A stretch of DNA of 64,000 nt from Frankia casuarinae. Lineage in GTDB: Bacteria > Actinomycetota > Actinomycetes > Frankiales > Frankiaceae. The stretch spans positions 2,480,001-2,544,000 of the forward strand of contig NC_007777.1 in NCBI RefSeq assembly GCF_000013345.1. The letters run 5' to 3'. Below the pieces are notes generated by a model. That model saw nothing but the letters and a program-made list of their open reading frames with translations, was not told where the DNA came from and ran no database searches. Every line of letters begins with the position of its first letter. Position 1 is the stretch's first letter. The position numbers were made by a program, and so were the translations under genes. Shown in pieces: positions 53,578 to 62,181 of the stretch.

Positions 53578-54621
53578 TTATGTTGTTCCGCTCGCGGGGC
53601 GGCACGTCGTGTCACGGATCTCGATGCTCACGGGCAGCACGACCACTTCCGAGGCGTCCAGGTTCTGGGAAGCATCCGGAACAGCGTCGAGGAGACTGAG
53701 CAGCAACTCGGCGGCGATCTTCCCCTGACGGGCCAGCGGCTGGACGACCGTCGTCAGCTCGAACACCTCTGCCTTGTCGTGCCCGCCGAAGCCGATAACA
53801 GACATGTCCTCCGGCACGCGGAGCCTGGCACGGCGCAACGCCCGCAGCGCACCCATCGCCATCTCGTCGTCCGCGACGAACACCGCCGTGGGCGGCGACT
53901 CGACCGAGAACAGCTCAGCCATGGCCCGCTCACCTCCCCGCCAGGTAAAACCCCCGACCGCCTCCAACCCCGGGTCACATTCGATACCGGCAGCCGCGAG
54001 AGCCTCGCGATACCCGCGCCGCCGATCCGCGGAAGCGGTGGAAAGCGCCGTCTCGCGATTATCTGATCCGTCCCCGGCCGCCTCACCCGAGATCAGCCCG
54101 ATCCGCCGATGACCCAGATTGATCAGGTGCTGCACCGCCGTACGGGCACCGCCGACGTCATCGACCCGCACGCTGGGGAAACCGGGCACGCTCGCGCCGA
54201 CCAGAACACCTGGTATGTTAAGCGCTTGTAGGGAGCGCATCTCCATCAGCGTGAGAGGTGGACACGGGACGAGTACCGCATCGACCCGCTTACGCAGCGG
54301 CAGCGCATCGAAGGGGCCCGAGTCGTCCCCGGGGTTGTACAGCAACAGATCCAGCCCGGCCTCCCGCAGCACCGCCTCGGCCCCCCTGAGGACCTGGAGG
54401 AAAACCCAGCCGGTCAGATCCGCGATCACCCCGATCGTGCGCGTGTGCCCGCTGGCCAGCCGGGACGCCTGCGGCGACGCCACGTACTCCAGCTGCGCGG
54501 CAGCCTCCCGCACCCGTCGTCGGGTGCTTTCGGCGACGTAGGGTAGTCCACGCAACGCCCGCGACACCGTCGCCGTGGAGACGCCCGCCAACGCGGCCAC
54601 CTCCTCGATGCTGCCGCCCAT
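53578..54621 (-). CDS. LacI-family transcriptional regulator
   Basis: The protein has 347 residues from the ATG at 54621, behind GAGGAATCC; the longer frame has no site. HTH and hinge: SIEEVAALAGVSTATVSRAL and VAESTRRRVREAAAQLEY with the hinge AxxLASG. The effector-binding domain is periplasmic-binding-like (IGVIADLTGWVFLQVLRG, HRRIGLISGEAAG, PTAVFVADDEMAMGALRAL, VIGFGGHD). Such regulators respond to sugars. A LacI-style site (CGTTTGCAAGCG, 54715-54726) lies about 95 bp upstream, suggesting autoregulation. No sugar genes are adjacent. Confidence 0.92.
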   Translation of the reverse strand: MGGSIEEVAALAGVSTATVSRALRGLPYVAESTRRRVREAAAQLEYVASPQASRLASGHTRTIGVIADLTGWVFLQVLRGAEAVLREAGLDLLLYNPGDDSGPFDALPLRKRVDAVLVPCPPLTLMEMRSLQALNIPGVLVGASVPGFPSVRVDDVGGARTAVQHLINLGHRRIGLISGEAAGDGSDNRETALSTASADRRRGYREALAAAGIECDPGLEAVGGFTWRGGERAMAELFSVESPPTAVFVADDEMAMGALRALRRARLRVPEDMSVIGFGGHDKAEVFELTTVVQPLARQGKIAAELLLSLLDAVPDASQNLDASEVVVLPVSIEIRDTTCRPASGTT

Positions 54622-55259
54622 CCCGGATTCCTCCTCAGCGCCCGACCTCCCGCCGGAACCCATCAGGCGGCCAATCCACCAGGCGGCCAATCCGTCAGGC
54701 GCCCGGCCCTACAGCGTTTGCAAGCGAGCCTACCTCAACGTGCGCAAGCGTTCACGAAACCGTTGATCTTCGGGGACTTCTTCCGGGTCCGTACATGGGG
54801 GGTCAGCTCGCCATGCCTGCCAAGGTTCGGGTGAGACACTCACACGGGTGCGGTTGGCTACCGGTCGGGGACAGCTCTCGGCCGTAGCAGGTTGTCGATG
54901 TAGTACTCGCGGACGACCCGGTGCGCGGGCGCACCGGGCCTGTCCAGCACAATGCTCGCGCGGCTTGTCCGGACAACTGCGCCGCCTGAAACACGCAAGG
55001 CTGCCTAGGCGAACATGGCAAACAGTTGTTCCCAGCGAACCTGTTTCTCACGAACCACCCGGCGTAGCCACACCGCGAGCGGTTCGACGGCAACGGCGGC
55101 GGCCTGACCAGGCCCGCGTCGACGTCGTGTGGCGTGCGGGTGCAAGCGCCTGTCACCGGCGTACAAGCCCTCGCCGTTTACCGTGCCTACACTTTGGATC
55201 ACACTCGATTCGACAGGTGAGGTTCGACAGCACCCCCCACAGACCCCTGGAGGCCAGCG
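54622..55259. other. 638-bp intergenic region between the LacI gene and the acyl-CoA operon
   Basis: The left part carries the LacI promoter and operator-like sites. On the minus strand at about 54855-55000 one frame reads VVRTSRASIVLDRPG then HRVVREYYIDNLLRP and a stop, probably the C-terminal relic of a lost gene that I cannot name. The right part must hold the promoter of the acyl-CoA synthetase. Confidence 0.45.
54715..54726. promoter_or_regulatory. LacI-type operator-like site
   Basis: CGTTTGCAAGCG is a near-perfect 12-bp palindrome with the central TGCAA of LacI/GalR sites. A related half-site GCGCAAGCG-TTCACG lies at 54742-54756. Confidence 0.4.
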
Positions 55260-56795
55260 ATGTTGGTGCCTTTCGGCGCACGTGATTTCCTTGATCGAGC
55301 GGTCACGGTGTATGGCAGACGTGTCGGTGTCGTGGACGAACCGGACCAGCCCGCCCAGCCGTGGCCGGACCTGACCTACGCCCGCCTGGGTGAGACCGCC
55401 CGTGCGCAGGCGGCGGGCCTGGACGCCTTAGGCGTGGGCCACGGTGAGCGCGTCGCGATCGTGTCGCATAACAGTGCCCGCCTGCTCGCGTCGTTCTTCG
55501 GTGTCAGCGGGTACGGCCGGGTGCTCGTCCCGGTGAACTTCCGTCTCTCGCCGGAGGAGGTCAGCTACATCGTCGAGCACTCCGGCTCCGAGGTGCTGCT
55601 CATCGACCCCGAGCTGGAGGAGAAGCTCTCCGGCGTGACCGCGAAGCAGAAGTTCGTGCTGGGCGCCGAGAGTGACGCCGAGCTCTACCGCTTCGACGCC
55701 GAGCCCACGCCGTGGGAGCCGGATGAGAACGCCACCGCCACGGTCAACTACACCAGCGGTACGACCGCGCGCCCCAAGGGCGTGCAGATCACCCACCGCA
55801 ACATCTGGGTCAACGCGGTCACCTTCGCGCTGCACGCCGGTGTCACCGATCGCGACGTCTACCTGCACACGCTGCCGATGTTCCACGCCAATGGCTGGGG
55901 CATGCCGTTCGGCATGACCGGTCTCGGCGTCCAGCAGGTGGTGCTGCGCAAGATCGACGGCCCGGAGATCCTGCGCCGCGTGGAGCAGCACGGCGTCACC
56001 GTGATGTGCGCCGCGCCGGCTGTGGTCAACGCCGTGCTCGACGCCGTCCGGGACTGGGACGGCGAGGTCCCCGGCCGCGACCGCGTGCGGGTCATCTGCG
56101 CGGGTGCTCCGCCGCCCACCAAGACGATCCAACGGGTCGAGGAGGAGCTCGGCTGGGAGTTCATCCAGATTTACGGCCTCACCGAGACCTCGCCGCTGCT
56201 CACGATCAACCGTTCCCGCGTGGAGTGGGACGACCTGCCGCCCGAGGATCGCGCGGGCAAGCTCGTCCGTGCGGGTGCGCCCGCTCTGGGTGTCACGCTC
56301 AAGCTCTCAGACTCCGGTGAGGTGCTGGCTCGCTCCAACGTGATCTTGGCGGGCTACTGGGAGCGGCCGCAGGAGTCGGCCGGGGCCCTGGCGGGCGGCT
56401 GGTTCCACACCGGTGACGGCGGCGTGATCGACGACGAGGGCTACCTGACGATCAGTGACCGCAAGAAGGATGTGATCATTACCGGCGGTGAGAACGTCTC
56501 GTCGATCCAGGTCGAGGACTGCCTGTTCGGCCACCCGGCAGTGGCCGAGGTCGCGGTGATCGGCGTGCCCGACGAGAAGTGGGGTGAGGCGATCAAAGCG
56601 CTGGTCGTGCTCGCCGAGGGCCGGACGGCGACCGAGGCGGAGCTGATCAAGCACTGCAAGGAGCGGCTCGCCTCCTACAAGGCGCCCACCTCGGTGGAGT
56701 TCCGCGACCAGCTTGCCCGCACCGCCACCGGCAAGCTGCAGAAGTTCAAGCTGCGCGCCCCGTACTGGGAGGGCCACGAGCGCCAGGTCGACTGA
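55260..56795 (+). CDS. AMP-forming acyl-CoA synthetase
   Basis: The protein has 511 residues from ATG 55260. ANL-superfamily motifs in order: P-loop YTSGTTARPKGVQ (about 165-177), LPMFHANGWG, ICAGAPPP, IYGLTETSPL, the hinge WFHTGDGGVIDDEGYLTISDRKKD with the Asp and Lys switch, and the catalytic Lys in RTATGKLQKFKLR. It activates a carboxylic acid to its CoA thioester in the cytoplasm; the short-to-medium chain substrate is not defined. It heads a block of CoA-thioester genes on the same strand, though 358 bp separate it from the next, which may have its own promoter. Confidence 0.93.
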   Translation: MLVPFGARDFLDRAVTVYGRRVGVVDEPDQPAQPWPDLTYARLGETARAQAAGLDALGVGHGERVAIVSHNSARLLASFFGVSGYGRVLVPVNFRLSPEEVSYIVEHSGSEVLLIDPELEEKLSGVTAKQKFVLGAESDAELYRFDAEPTPWEPDENATATVNYTSGTTARPKGVQITHRNIWVNAVTFALHAGVTDRDVYLHTLPMFHANGWGMPFGMTGLGVQQVVLRKIDGPEILRRVEQHGVTVMCAAPAVVNAVLDAVRDWDGEVPGRDRVRVICAGAPPPTKTIQRVEEELGWEFIQIYGLTETSPLLTINRSRVEWDDLPPEDRAGKLVRAGAPALGVTLKLSDSGEVLARSNVILAGYWERPQESAGALAGGWFHTGDGGVIDDEGYLTISDRKKDVIITGGENVSSIQVEDCLFGHPAVAEVAVIGVPDEKWGEAIKALVVLAEGRTATEAELIKHCKERLASYKAPTSVEFRDQLARTATGKLQKFKLRAPYWEGHERQVD

Positions 56796-57153
56796 TCCGA
56801 CCGGAGCGGATCCGTCCCGTGGACGGCACCCGAGGCACCGCGCCGACCGATCCGGCACCTTACCGGTACTCTACATAGAGTGACGAATGTGGTGCGTATG
56901 GTGAGTGTGAATCGGATGCCCGGTGCGGGGGACTGTGATAAAACCTAGATGCACAATTCAAGATTATCGGATGGGCTAATATCGGGCTACCGGGCGATTC
57001 CTGTGATCGGGCGGTTGCGACAGGTGGAGACCCTTGGTATGGGGGTGCGGGGGTCGCGCGGACGGAGGACGAAGCCTCGGTTCCGCGTCGATGTCCCTGT
57101 CCGCCGGGTGTTCGTCCGTTCATCGAAATCCGGCCTGTGAGAGATGTGGGGTA
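56796..57153. other. 358-bp intergenic region, probable promoter of the CoA-ester operon
   Basis: No gene. It contains a 14-bp palindrome (56868-56881) and an AT-richer stretch at 56935-56990 suited to a promoter for the lyase and downstream genes. Confidence 0.45.
56868..56881. promoter_or_regulatory. palindrome ACTCTA-CA-TAGAGT, possible operator
   Basis: A perfect 6-bp inverted repeat with a 2-bp centre, 73 bp after the synthetase stop and about 270 bp before the lyase start. It is short, so chance cannot be excluded. Confidence 0.3.
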
Positions 57154-58107
57154 GTGGTGTCGCTGCGTTCGCGCCGGTCGTGTCTGGCCGTTCCCGGCTC
57201 GTCGCCGAAGATGCTGGGCAAGGCCCAGGGGTTGCCGGCCGATCAGGTGTTCTGTGACCTGGAGGACTCGGTCGCTCCTGGCGCGAAGGAGTCGGCGCGG
57301 GCGAACGTGGTCGCGGCGCTGAACGAGGGCGCCTGGGCGGGGAAGACCCGGGTGGTGCGGGTCAACGACCTGACCACGCGCTGGACCTACCGCGACGTGA
57401 TCGAGGTAGTGGAGGGCGCGGGGGCGAACCTGGACTGCGTGATGCTGCCGAAGGTGCAGTCGGCGGAGCAGGTGGCGTGGCTGGACCTGCTGCTCACCCA
57501 GATCGAGAAGGTCATGGGGTTCGAGGTGGGCCGGATCGGGATCGAGGCGCAGATCGAGAATGCGCTGGGGCTGTCGAACGTCAAGGAGATCGCGTTCGCG
57601 AGCCCGCGGATCGAGACGATCATCTTCGGCCCGGCGGATTTCATGGCGTCGGTGAACATGCCGTCGCTGGTGGTGGGAGCACTCAGTCCGGACTATCCGG
57701 GTGACCCATTTCACTACGTGCTGTTCAAGATTCTCGAGGCCGCGCGCGCCCGCGGGGTGCAGGCGATCGACGGGCCGTTTCTGCAGATCCGTGATGTGGA
57801 CGGATTCCGGGCGGTGGCGGGCAGGTCCGCGGCGCTCGGGTTCGACGGCAAGTGGGTGCTGCACCCGGGCCAGATCGAGGCGGCCAACGAGATCTACGCG
57901 CCCCGGCAGGCCGACTATGACCATGCCGAGCTGATCCTGGAGGCCTATGCCTGGCACACCTCGGCCGCGGGCGGTCTGACCGGTGCGGTGATGCTCGGCG
58001 ACGAGATGATCGACGAGGCGAGCCGGAAGATGGCCGAGGTCGTCGCGGGCAAGGGCCGCGCCGCGGGGATGCAGCGTACGGTGAAGTTCGAACCACCGGT
58101 CGGCTGA
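57154..58107 (+). CDS. CitE-like CoA-ester lyase (malyl/beta-methylmalyl-CoA lyase type)
   Basis: The protein has 317 residues. It is an HpcH/CitE TIM barrel: RSCLAVPGSSPKMLGKA at the N-terminus, the Mg-binding DLEDSVAP, VMLPKVQSAEQVAWLD, IGIEAQIENALGL and GPADFMASVNMP, then DGKWVLHPGQIEAANEIYAP. The C-terminal lid is present. In the ethylmalonyl-CoA pathway such a lyase splits beta-methylmalyl-CoA to glyoxylate and propionyl-CoA, or malyl-CoA thioesters. The neighbours below (dehydrogenase, MaoC hydratase, MeaA) support this role. Start GTG 57154 or 57157; the ribosome site is weak. Confidence 0.88.
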   Translation: MVSLRSRRSCLAVPGSSPKMLGKAQGLPADQVFCDLEDSVAPGAKESARANVVAALNEGAWAGKTRVVRVNDLTTRWTYRDVIEVVEGAGANLDCVMLPKVQSAEQVAWLDLLLTQIEKVMGFEVGRIGIEAQIENALGLSNVKEIAFASPRIETIIFGPADFMASVNMPSLVVGALSPDYPGDPFHYVLFKILEAARARGVQAIDGPFLQIRDVDGFRAVAGRSAALGFDGKWVLHPGQIEAANEIYAPRQADYDHAELILEAYAWHTSAAGGLTGAVMLGDEMIDEASRKMAEVVAGKGRAAGMQRTVKFEPPVG

Positions 58108-58232
58108 ATCCGTCCGAGTCGGGGCGGATCGGCGCGCCGGCACCCGGCGCGTGGCCATGATGAAACCATCCCGCTGCCTGAGTGCGTTTCTGCTCTCCCC
58201 TCAGGCATCGGGGGCAGCGACAGGAGCGGAAC

Positions 58233-59432
58233 ATGGGCAGGATCGCGCAGACCGACGGTCTGACCGAAGTGCAGCGGGACATCCTTGCGGCGGTACGGAC
58301 CTTCGTCGACAAGGAGATTCTTCCCCATGCGAACGACCTCGAGCATCGGGATGAGTATCCCGAGGACATCATCGAGGCGATGAAGGAGATGGGCCTGTTC
58401 GGCATCACCATCCCGGAGGAGTACGGCGGGCTCGGCGAGTCCCTGCTGACCTACGCGCTCGTCGTGGAGGAGATCGCCCGCGGCTGGATGAGTGTCTCCG
58501 GGGTCATCAACACCCACTTCATCGTCGCCTACCTGATCCTCCAGCACGGCTCGGAGGAGCAGAAACGGCGGCTGCTCCCGGTCATGGCCACCGGCGAGCT
58601 CCGCGGGGCGTTCTCGATGAGCGAACCGGGCTGTGGCTCCGACGTTTCCGCGATCACCACCCGGGCCGACCGGGACGGCGATGAATACGTGCTCAACGGC
58701 CAGAAGATGTGGCTGACGAACGGCGCCCGCGCCGGCGTCGTCGCCACCCTGGTCAAGACCGACGAGGGTGCCCAGTCGGTCTACCGGAACATGACGACGT
58801 TTCTCCTGGAGAAGGAACCTGGGTTCCGGACACACGGCGGGATCACCATCCCGGGAAAGCTGGAGAAACTCGGGTACAAGGGGGTCGAGACCACCGAGAT
58901 GGTGCTGGCCGACCATCGGGTGCCCGCGTCGGCGATCCTCGGCGGCGAGGCCGGCCGGGGCCAGGGCTTCTACCAGATGATGGACGGCGTGGAGGTCGGC
59001 CGGGTCAACGTCGCCGCGCGGGCCTGCGGGATCATGATCCGGGCGTTTGAGCTGGGTATCGCCTACGCTCAGCAGCGGCGGACGTTCGGCCGGCCCATCG
59101 CGGAGCATCAGGCCATCGCGTTCAAGCTCGCCGAGATGGCGACCAAGGTGGAGGCCGGGCATCTGATGATGGTCAGCGCCGCCCGCAGGAAGGACGACGG
59201 GCAGCGCAACGACGTCGAGGCCGGGATGGCCAAGTACCTTGCCAGCGAGTACTGCCACGAGGTGACGACCGAGGCTTTCCGGATCCACGGCGGCTACGGC
59301 TACTCCAAGGAGTACGAGATCGAGCGCCTGTACCGGGAGGCCCCCTTCATGCTCATCGGAGAGGGGACCTCCGAGGTACAGAAGCGCATCATCAGCCGGG
59401 CATTGCTGAAGGAGTACCAGCTTCCGGGCTGA
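58233..59432 (+). CDS. acyl-CoA dehydrogenase, candidate (methyl)succinyl-CoA dehydrogenase
   Basis: The protein has 399 residues from ATG 58233 behind CAGGAG. Flavoprotein family blocks: FGITIPEEYGGLGES, FSMSEPGCGSDVSAI, LNGQKMWLTNGARAG, YAQQRRTFGRPIAEHQ, FRIHGGYGYSKEYEIERLYR and the C-terminal IGEGTSEVQKRIISR. It oxidises an acyl-CoA to the 2-enoyl form with electrons passed to ETF. Place in the operon suggests methylsuccinyl-CoA to mesaconyl-CoA. It is shorter than the proteobacterial Mcd (about 550 residues), so the exact substrate is uncertain. Confidence 0.88.
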   Translation: MGRIAQTDGLTEVQRDILAAVRTFVDKEILPHANDLEHRDEYPEDIIEAMKEMGLFGITIPEEYGGLGESLLTYALVVEEIARGWMSVSGVINTHFIVAYLILQHGSEEQKRRLLPVMATGELRGAFSMSEPGCGSDVSAITTRADRDGDEYVLNGQKMWLTNGARAGVVATLVKTDEGAQSVYRNMTTFLLEKEPGFRTHGGITIPGKLEKLGYKGVETTEMVLADHRVPASAILGGEAGRGQGFYQMMDGVEVGRVNVAARACGIMIRAFELGIAYAQQRRTFGRPIAEHQAIAFKLAEMATKVEAGHLMMVSAARRKDDGQRNDVEAGMAKYLASEYCHEVTTEAFRIHGGYGYSKEYEIERLYREAPFMLIGEGTSEVQKRIISRALLKEYQLPG

Positions 59433-59489
59433 GGGGCCGGTGCGTCTCTGACGAGTTGAGTATGCTGTGATCAGGTGAGGGAGTTCCAA

Positions 59490-59999
59490 ATGCAGTTCGG
59501 GCGTTACTTCGAGGAGTTCGAGGTAGGTGCGGTTTACAAGCACTGGCCGGGCAAGACGGTCACCGAGTACGACGACCATCTCTTCTGCCTGCTCACGATG
59601 AACCATCATCCGTTGCACCTGGACTCTCATTTCGCCGAGGAGACCACTCAGTTCAAACGGAACGTCGTCGTCGGGAACTACGTTTACTCCCTGCTGCTGG
59701 GAATGTCGGTGGCCGACGTATCCGGGAAGGCGATCGCCAACCTGGAAGTCGAGTCGCTACGGCACGTGAAGCCGGTGTTCCACGGTGACACGATCTACGG
59801 CGAGTCCACCGTCCTGGACAAGGTCGAGTCGAAGAGCAAGGACGACCGCGGGATCGTCACCGTCGAAACCCGCGGTTACAACCAGGACGGCGTCCTTGTC
59901 TGCATCTACCGCCGCAAGGTCATGGTGCCCAAGCGGGCCTACGGCGAGGCACGCGGCGGCGAGCAGCCTGGCCGGCCGGAACCCCGGACGGAAGGCTGA
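59490..59999 (+). CDS. MaoC-like dehydratase, candidate mesaconyl-CoA hydratase
   Basis: The protein has 169 residues from ATG 59490 (GAGGGAG 7 bp upstream; GTG 59475 also in frame). A single hotdog domain: RYFEEFEVGAVYKHWPGKTV, then YDDHLFCLLTMNHHPLHLDS, the hydratase-2 catalytic pattern (Asp and His of the type D-x4-H), and VVGNYVYSLLLGMSVADVSG. The end has VVLD-type strands and RRKVMVPKR. MaoC enzymes hydrate 2-enoyl-CoA; here mesaconyl-CoA to beta-methylmalyl-CoA would connect the dehydrogenase and the lyase. One base separates its stop from meaA. Confidence 0.88.
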   Translation: MQFGRYFEEFEVGAVYKHWPGKTVTEYDDHLFCLLTMNHHPLHLDSHFAEETTQFKRNVVVGNYVYSLLLGMSVADVSGKAIANLEVESLRHVKPVFHGDTIYGESTVLDKVESKSKDDRGIVTVETRGYNQDGVLVCIYRRKVMVPKRAYGEARGGEQPGRPEPRTEG

Positions 60000-60000
60000 G

Positions 60001-62079
60001 ATGGCGGGCGCGGGCCGGGCGGAGCCGAAGCGGGACCGTCCGTGGATCATCCGCACCTATGCCGGGCATTCGAGCCCGGCCGAGAGTAACGCGCTGTATC
60101 GGCGCAATCTGGCCAAGGGGCAGACCGGGTTGTCGGTGGCGTTCGATCTGCCCACGCAGACGGGCTATGACCCCGATCACGCCCTTGCCCGTGGCGAGGT
60201 GGGCAGGGTAGGGGTGCCGATCGCGCATCTCGGTGACATGCGGCGGTTGTTCGACGGGATTCCGCTGGCGCGGATGAACACGTCGATGACGATCAACGCC
60301 ACCGCGATGTGGCTGCTGGCGTTGTACCAGGTGGTCGCGGAGGAGCAGGGGGCCGATCCGGCGGAGCTGGCCGGGACGACCCAGAACGACATCATCAAGG
60401 AGTATCTGTCGCGGGGGACCTATGTCTTCCCGCCGGGTCCGTCGCTGCGCCTGATCACCGACCTGATCGCCTACACGGTGGCCGAGTTGCCCCGCTGGAA
60501 CCCGATCAACATCTGCAGTTATCACCTGCAGGAGGCCGGGGCCACGCCGGTTCAGGAACTGGCCTATTCCATGTGCACGGCGATCGCGGTGCTCGATGCC
60601 GTGGCCGCCGCGCGGGGGATCCCGGTGGGCCGGGCTGACGCGGTCCGGGCTGGCGCGGTCCGGGCTGGCGCGGACCGCGGGGAGCTGGAGCGGGCGGATT
60701 CGGAGTGGATGGGTGAGGTGTGTGGTCGGATCTCCTTCTTCGTCAACGCCGGAGAGCGTTTCGTGGAGGAGATGTGCAAGATGCGGGCGTTCACGGCGTT
60801 GTGGGATGAGCTGCTGACCTCCCGGTACGGGGTTCGGGAGCCGGCGCAGCGCCGGTTCCGGTACGGGGTGCAGGTCAACTCGCTGGGGCTGACCGAGGCC
60901 CAGCCGGAGAACAACATCATCCGAATTGTGCTGGAGGCGCTGGGGGTAACCCTGTCGAAGGACGCGCGGTGTCGGGCGTTGCAGCTGCCGGCCTGGAACG
61001 AGGCGCTGGGCCTGCCCCGGCCGTGGGACCAGCAGTGGTCGCTGCGCATTCAGCAGATCCTCGCTCATGAGACCGATCTGCTGGAGTATGACGATCTGTT
61101 CGCCGGTTCGGTCGTGGTGGAGAAGCGGGTCGATCAGCTCGTGGCCGCGGCCAGGGCGGAGATCGACCGGGTTCAGGAGATGGGGGGCGCCGTCGCCGCG
61201 GTCGAGAGCGGCTATATGAAGTCGCAGCTGGTGACGTCCCAGGCGGCGCGGCGGGCTCGCATCGAGAGCGGTGAGGATGTTGTCGTCGGGGTGAACCGGT
61301 TCACCGAGACCGAGCCGAATCCGCTGCTCGCCGATCTTTCCGCCGCGATCCAGACGGTCGATCCGGCGCTGGAGGAGGCGACCCGCGCGGAGCTGGCGGC
61401 CTGGCGGGCCGCCCGCGACGACCGGGCGGTGACGGAGGCGCTGCTCGGCCTGCGGACGGCGGCCGGGACGGACGCGAACCTGGTTCCCGCCACGCTGGCC
61501 TGCGCCCGGGCCGGGGTCACGACGGGGGAGTGGGGGGACACGCTGCGGGAGGTGTTCGGGGAGTACCGGGCACCGACGGGGGTCGGCGAGGCCACCGTCG
61601 CCGGTGGTGGCGGGGCCGCCCTCGACGAGCTGCGGGCCCGGGTGGCGCGCACGGGGTCCGAGCTGGGCCGTCCGGTGAAGATGCTGGTCGGTAAGCCCGG
61701 TCTCGACGGGCATTCCAACGGCGCCGAGCAGATCGCGCTGCGGGCCCGTGACGCCGGTTTCGAGGTCGTCTACCAGGGGATCCGGCTGACGCCGGCGCAG
61801 ATCGTGGCCGGGGCCGTCGAGGAGGACGTGCACGTCGTCGGGCTGTCGGTGCTCTCCGGTTCCCATCTCGACCTGGTGCCCCAGGTGCTGACGGGGCTGG
61901 GGGCGGCCGGGGCGGGTGAGATCCCCGTCATCGTGGGCGGCATCATCCCCGCGGCGGACGCGGACGAGCTCGCCCGACTCGGGGTGGCCGCGGTGTTCAC
62001 GCCCAAGGACTACGAGCTCACCGCCATCATCCGGGGCATCCTCGACGTCGTACGGGCCGCCAACAAGCTCGATCAGTGA
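60001..62079 (+). CDS. meaA: MeaA, ethylmalonyl-CoA mutase (B12-dependent)
   Basis: The protein has 692 residues. The N-terminal mutase TIM barrel starts RTYAGHSSPAESNALYRRNL, AKGQTGLSVAFDLPTQTGYD, and continues MNTSMTINATAMWLLALYQV. The C-terminal cobalamin domain has the DxHxxG motif in VGKPGLDGHSNGAEQIALRA, then GLSVLSGSHL and IIVGG-type (VIVGGIIPAAD). This single-chain layout without the methylmalonyl-CoA mutase N-terminal extension is typical of MeaA/Ecm. About 20 residues with an RAGAVRAGAD repeat are inserted after ARGIPVG (around residue 210), a surface site. The last codons are inside a 13-bp tandem repeat leading to meaB. Confidence 0.93.
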   Translation: MAGAGRAEPKRDRPWIIRTYAGHSSPAESNALYRRNLAKGQTGLSVAFDLPTQTGYDPDHALARGEVGRVGVPIAHLGDMRRLFDGIPLARMNTSMTINATAMWLLALYQVVAEEQGADPAELAGTTQNDIIKEYLSRGTYVFPPGPSLRLITDLIAYTVAELPRWNPINICSYHLQEAGATPVQELAYSMCTAIAVLDAVAAARGIPVGRADAVRAGAVRAGADRGELERADSEWMGEVCGRISFFVNAGERFVEEMCKMRAFTALWDELLTSRYGVREPAQRRFRYGVQVNSLGLTEAQPENNIIRIVLEALGVTLSKDARCRALQLPAWNEALGLPRPWDQQWSLRIQQILAHETDLLEYDDLFAGSVVVEKRVDQLVAAARAEIDRVQEMGGAVAAVESGYMKSQLVTSQAARRARIESGEDVVVGVNRFTETEPNPLLADLSAAIQTVDPALEEATRAELAAWRAARDDRAVTEALLGLRTAAGTDANLVPATLACARAGVTTGEWGDTLREVFGEYRAPTGVGEATVAGGGGAALDELRARVARTGSELGRPVKMLVGKPGLDGHSNGAEQIALRARDAGFEVVYQGIRLTPAQIVAGAVEEDVHVVGLSVLSGSHLDLVPQVLTGLGAAGAGEIPVIVGGIIPAADADELARLGVAAVFTPKDYELTAIIRGILDVVRAANKLDQ

Positions 62080-62181
62080 GCTCGATCAGTGAGCTCGATC
62101 ACCGAGCTCGATTGGTGAGCTCGATCACCGAGCTCGATTGGTGAGCTCGATCACCGAGCTCGATTGGTGAGCTCGATTAGT
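62065..62181. repeat. nine 13-bp tandem repeats joining meaA and meaB
   Basis: Units are AAGCTCGATCAGT, GAGCTCGATCAGT, then three pairs of GAGCTCGATCACC plus GAGCTCGATTGGT (a 26-bp higher-order unit), then GAGCTCGATTAGT. The array spans exactly 117 bp, covers the meaA stop and contains the likely meaB GTG. As 13 is not a multiple of 3, each unit moves the frame. Confidence 0.95.

Noticed and set aside
53080-54066. 328-codon plus-strand frame overlapping the SDR and the LacI gene
   Set aside because: It overlaps two well-supported genes in other frames and has no motif.
59920-61866. 648-codon minus-strand frame
   Set aside because: It is antisense to meaA, has Arg/Leu/His-rich shadow composition and no recognisable domain.
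62065-62181. CRISPR-like array
   Set aside because: Units of 13 bp are contiguous without spacers; it is a tandem repeat.
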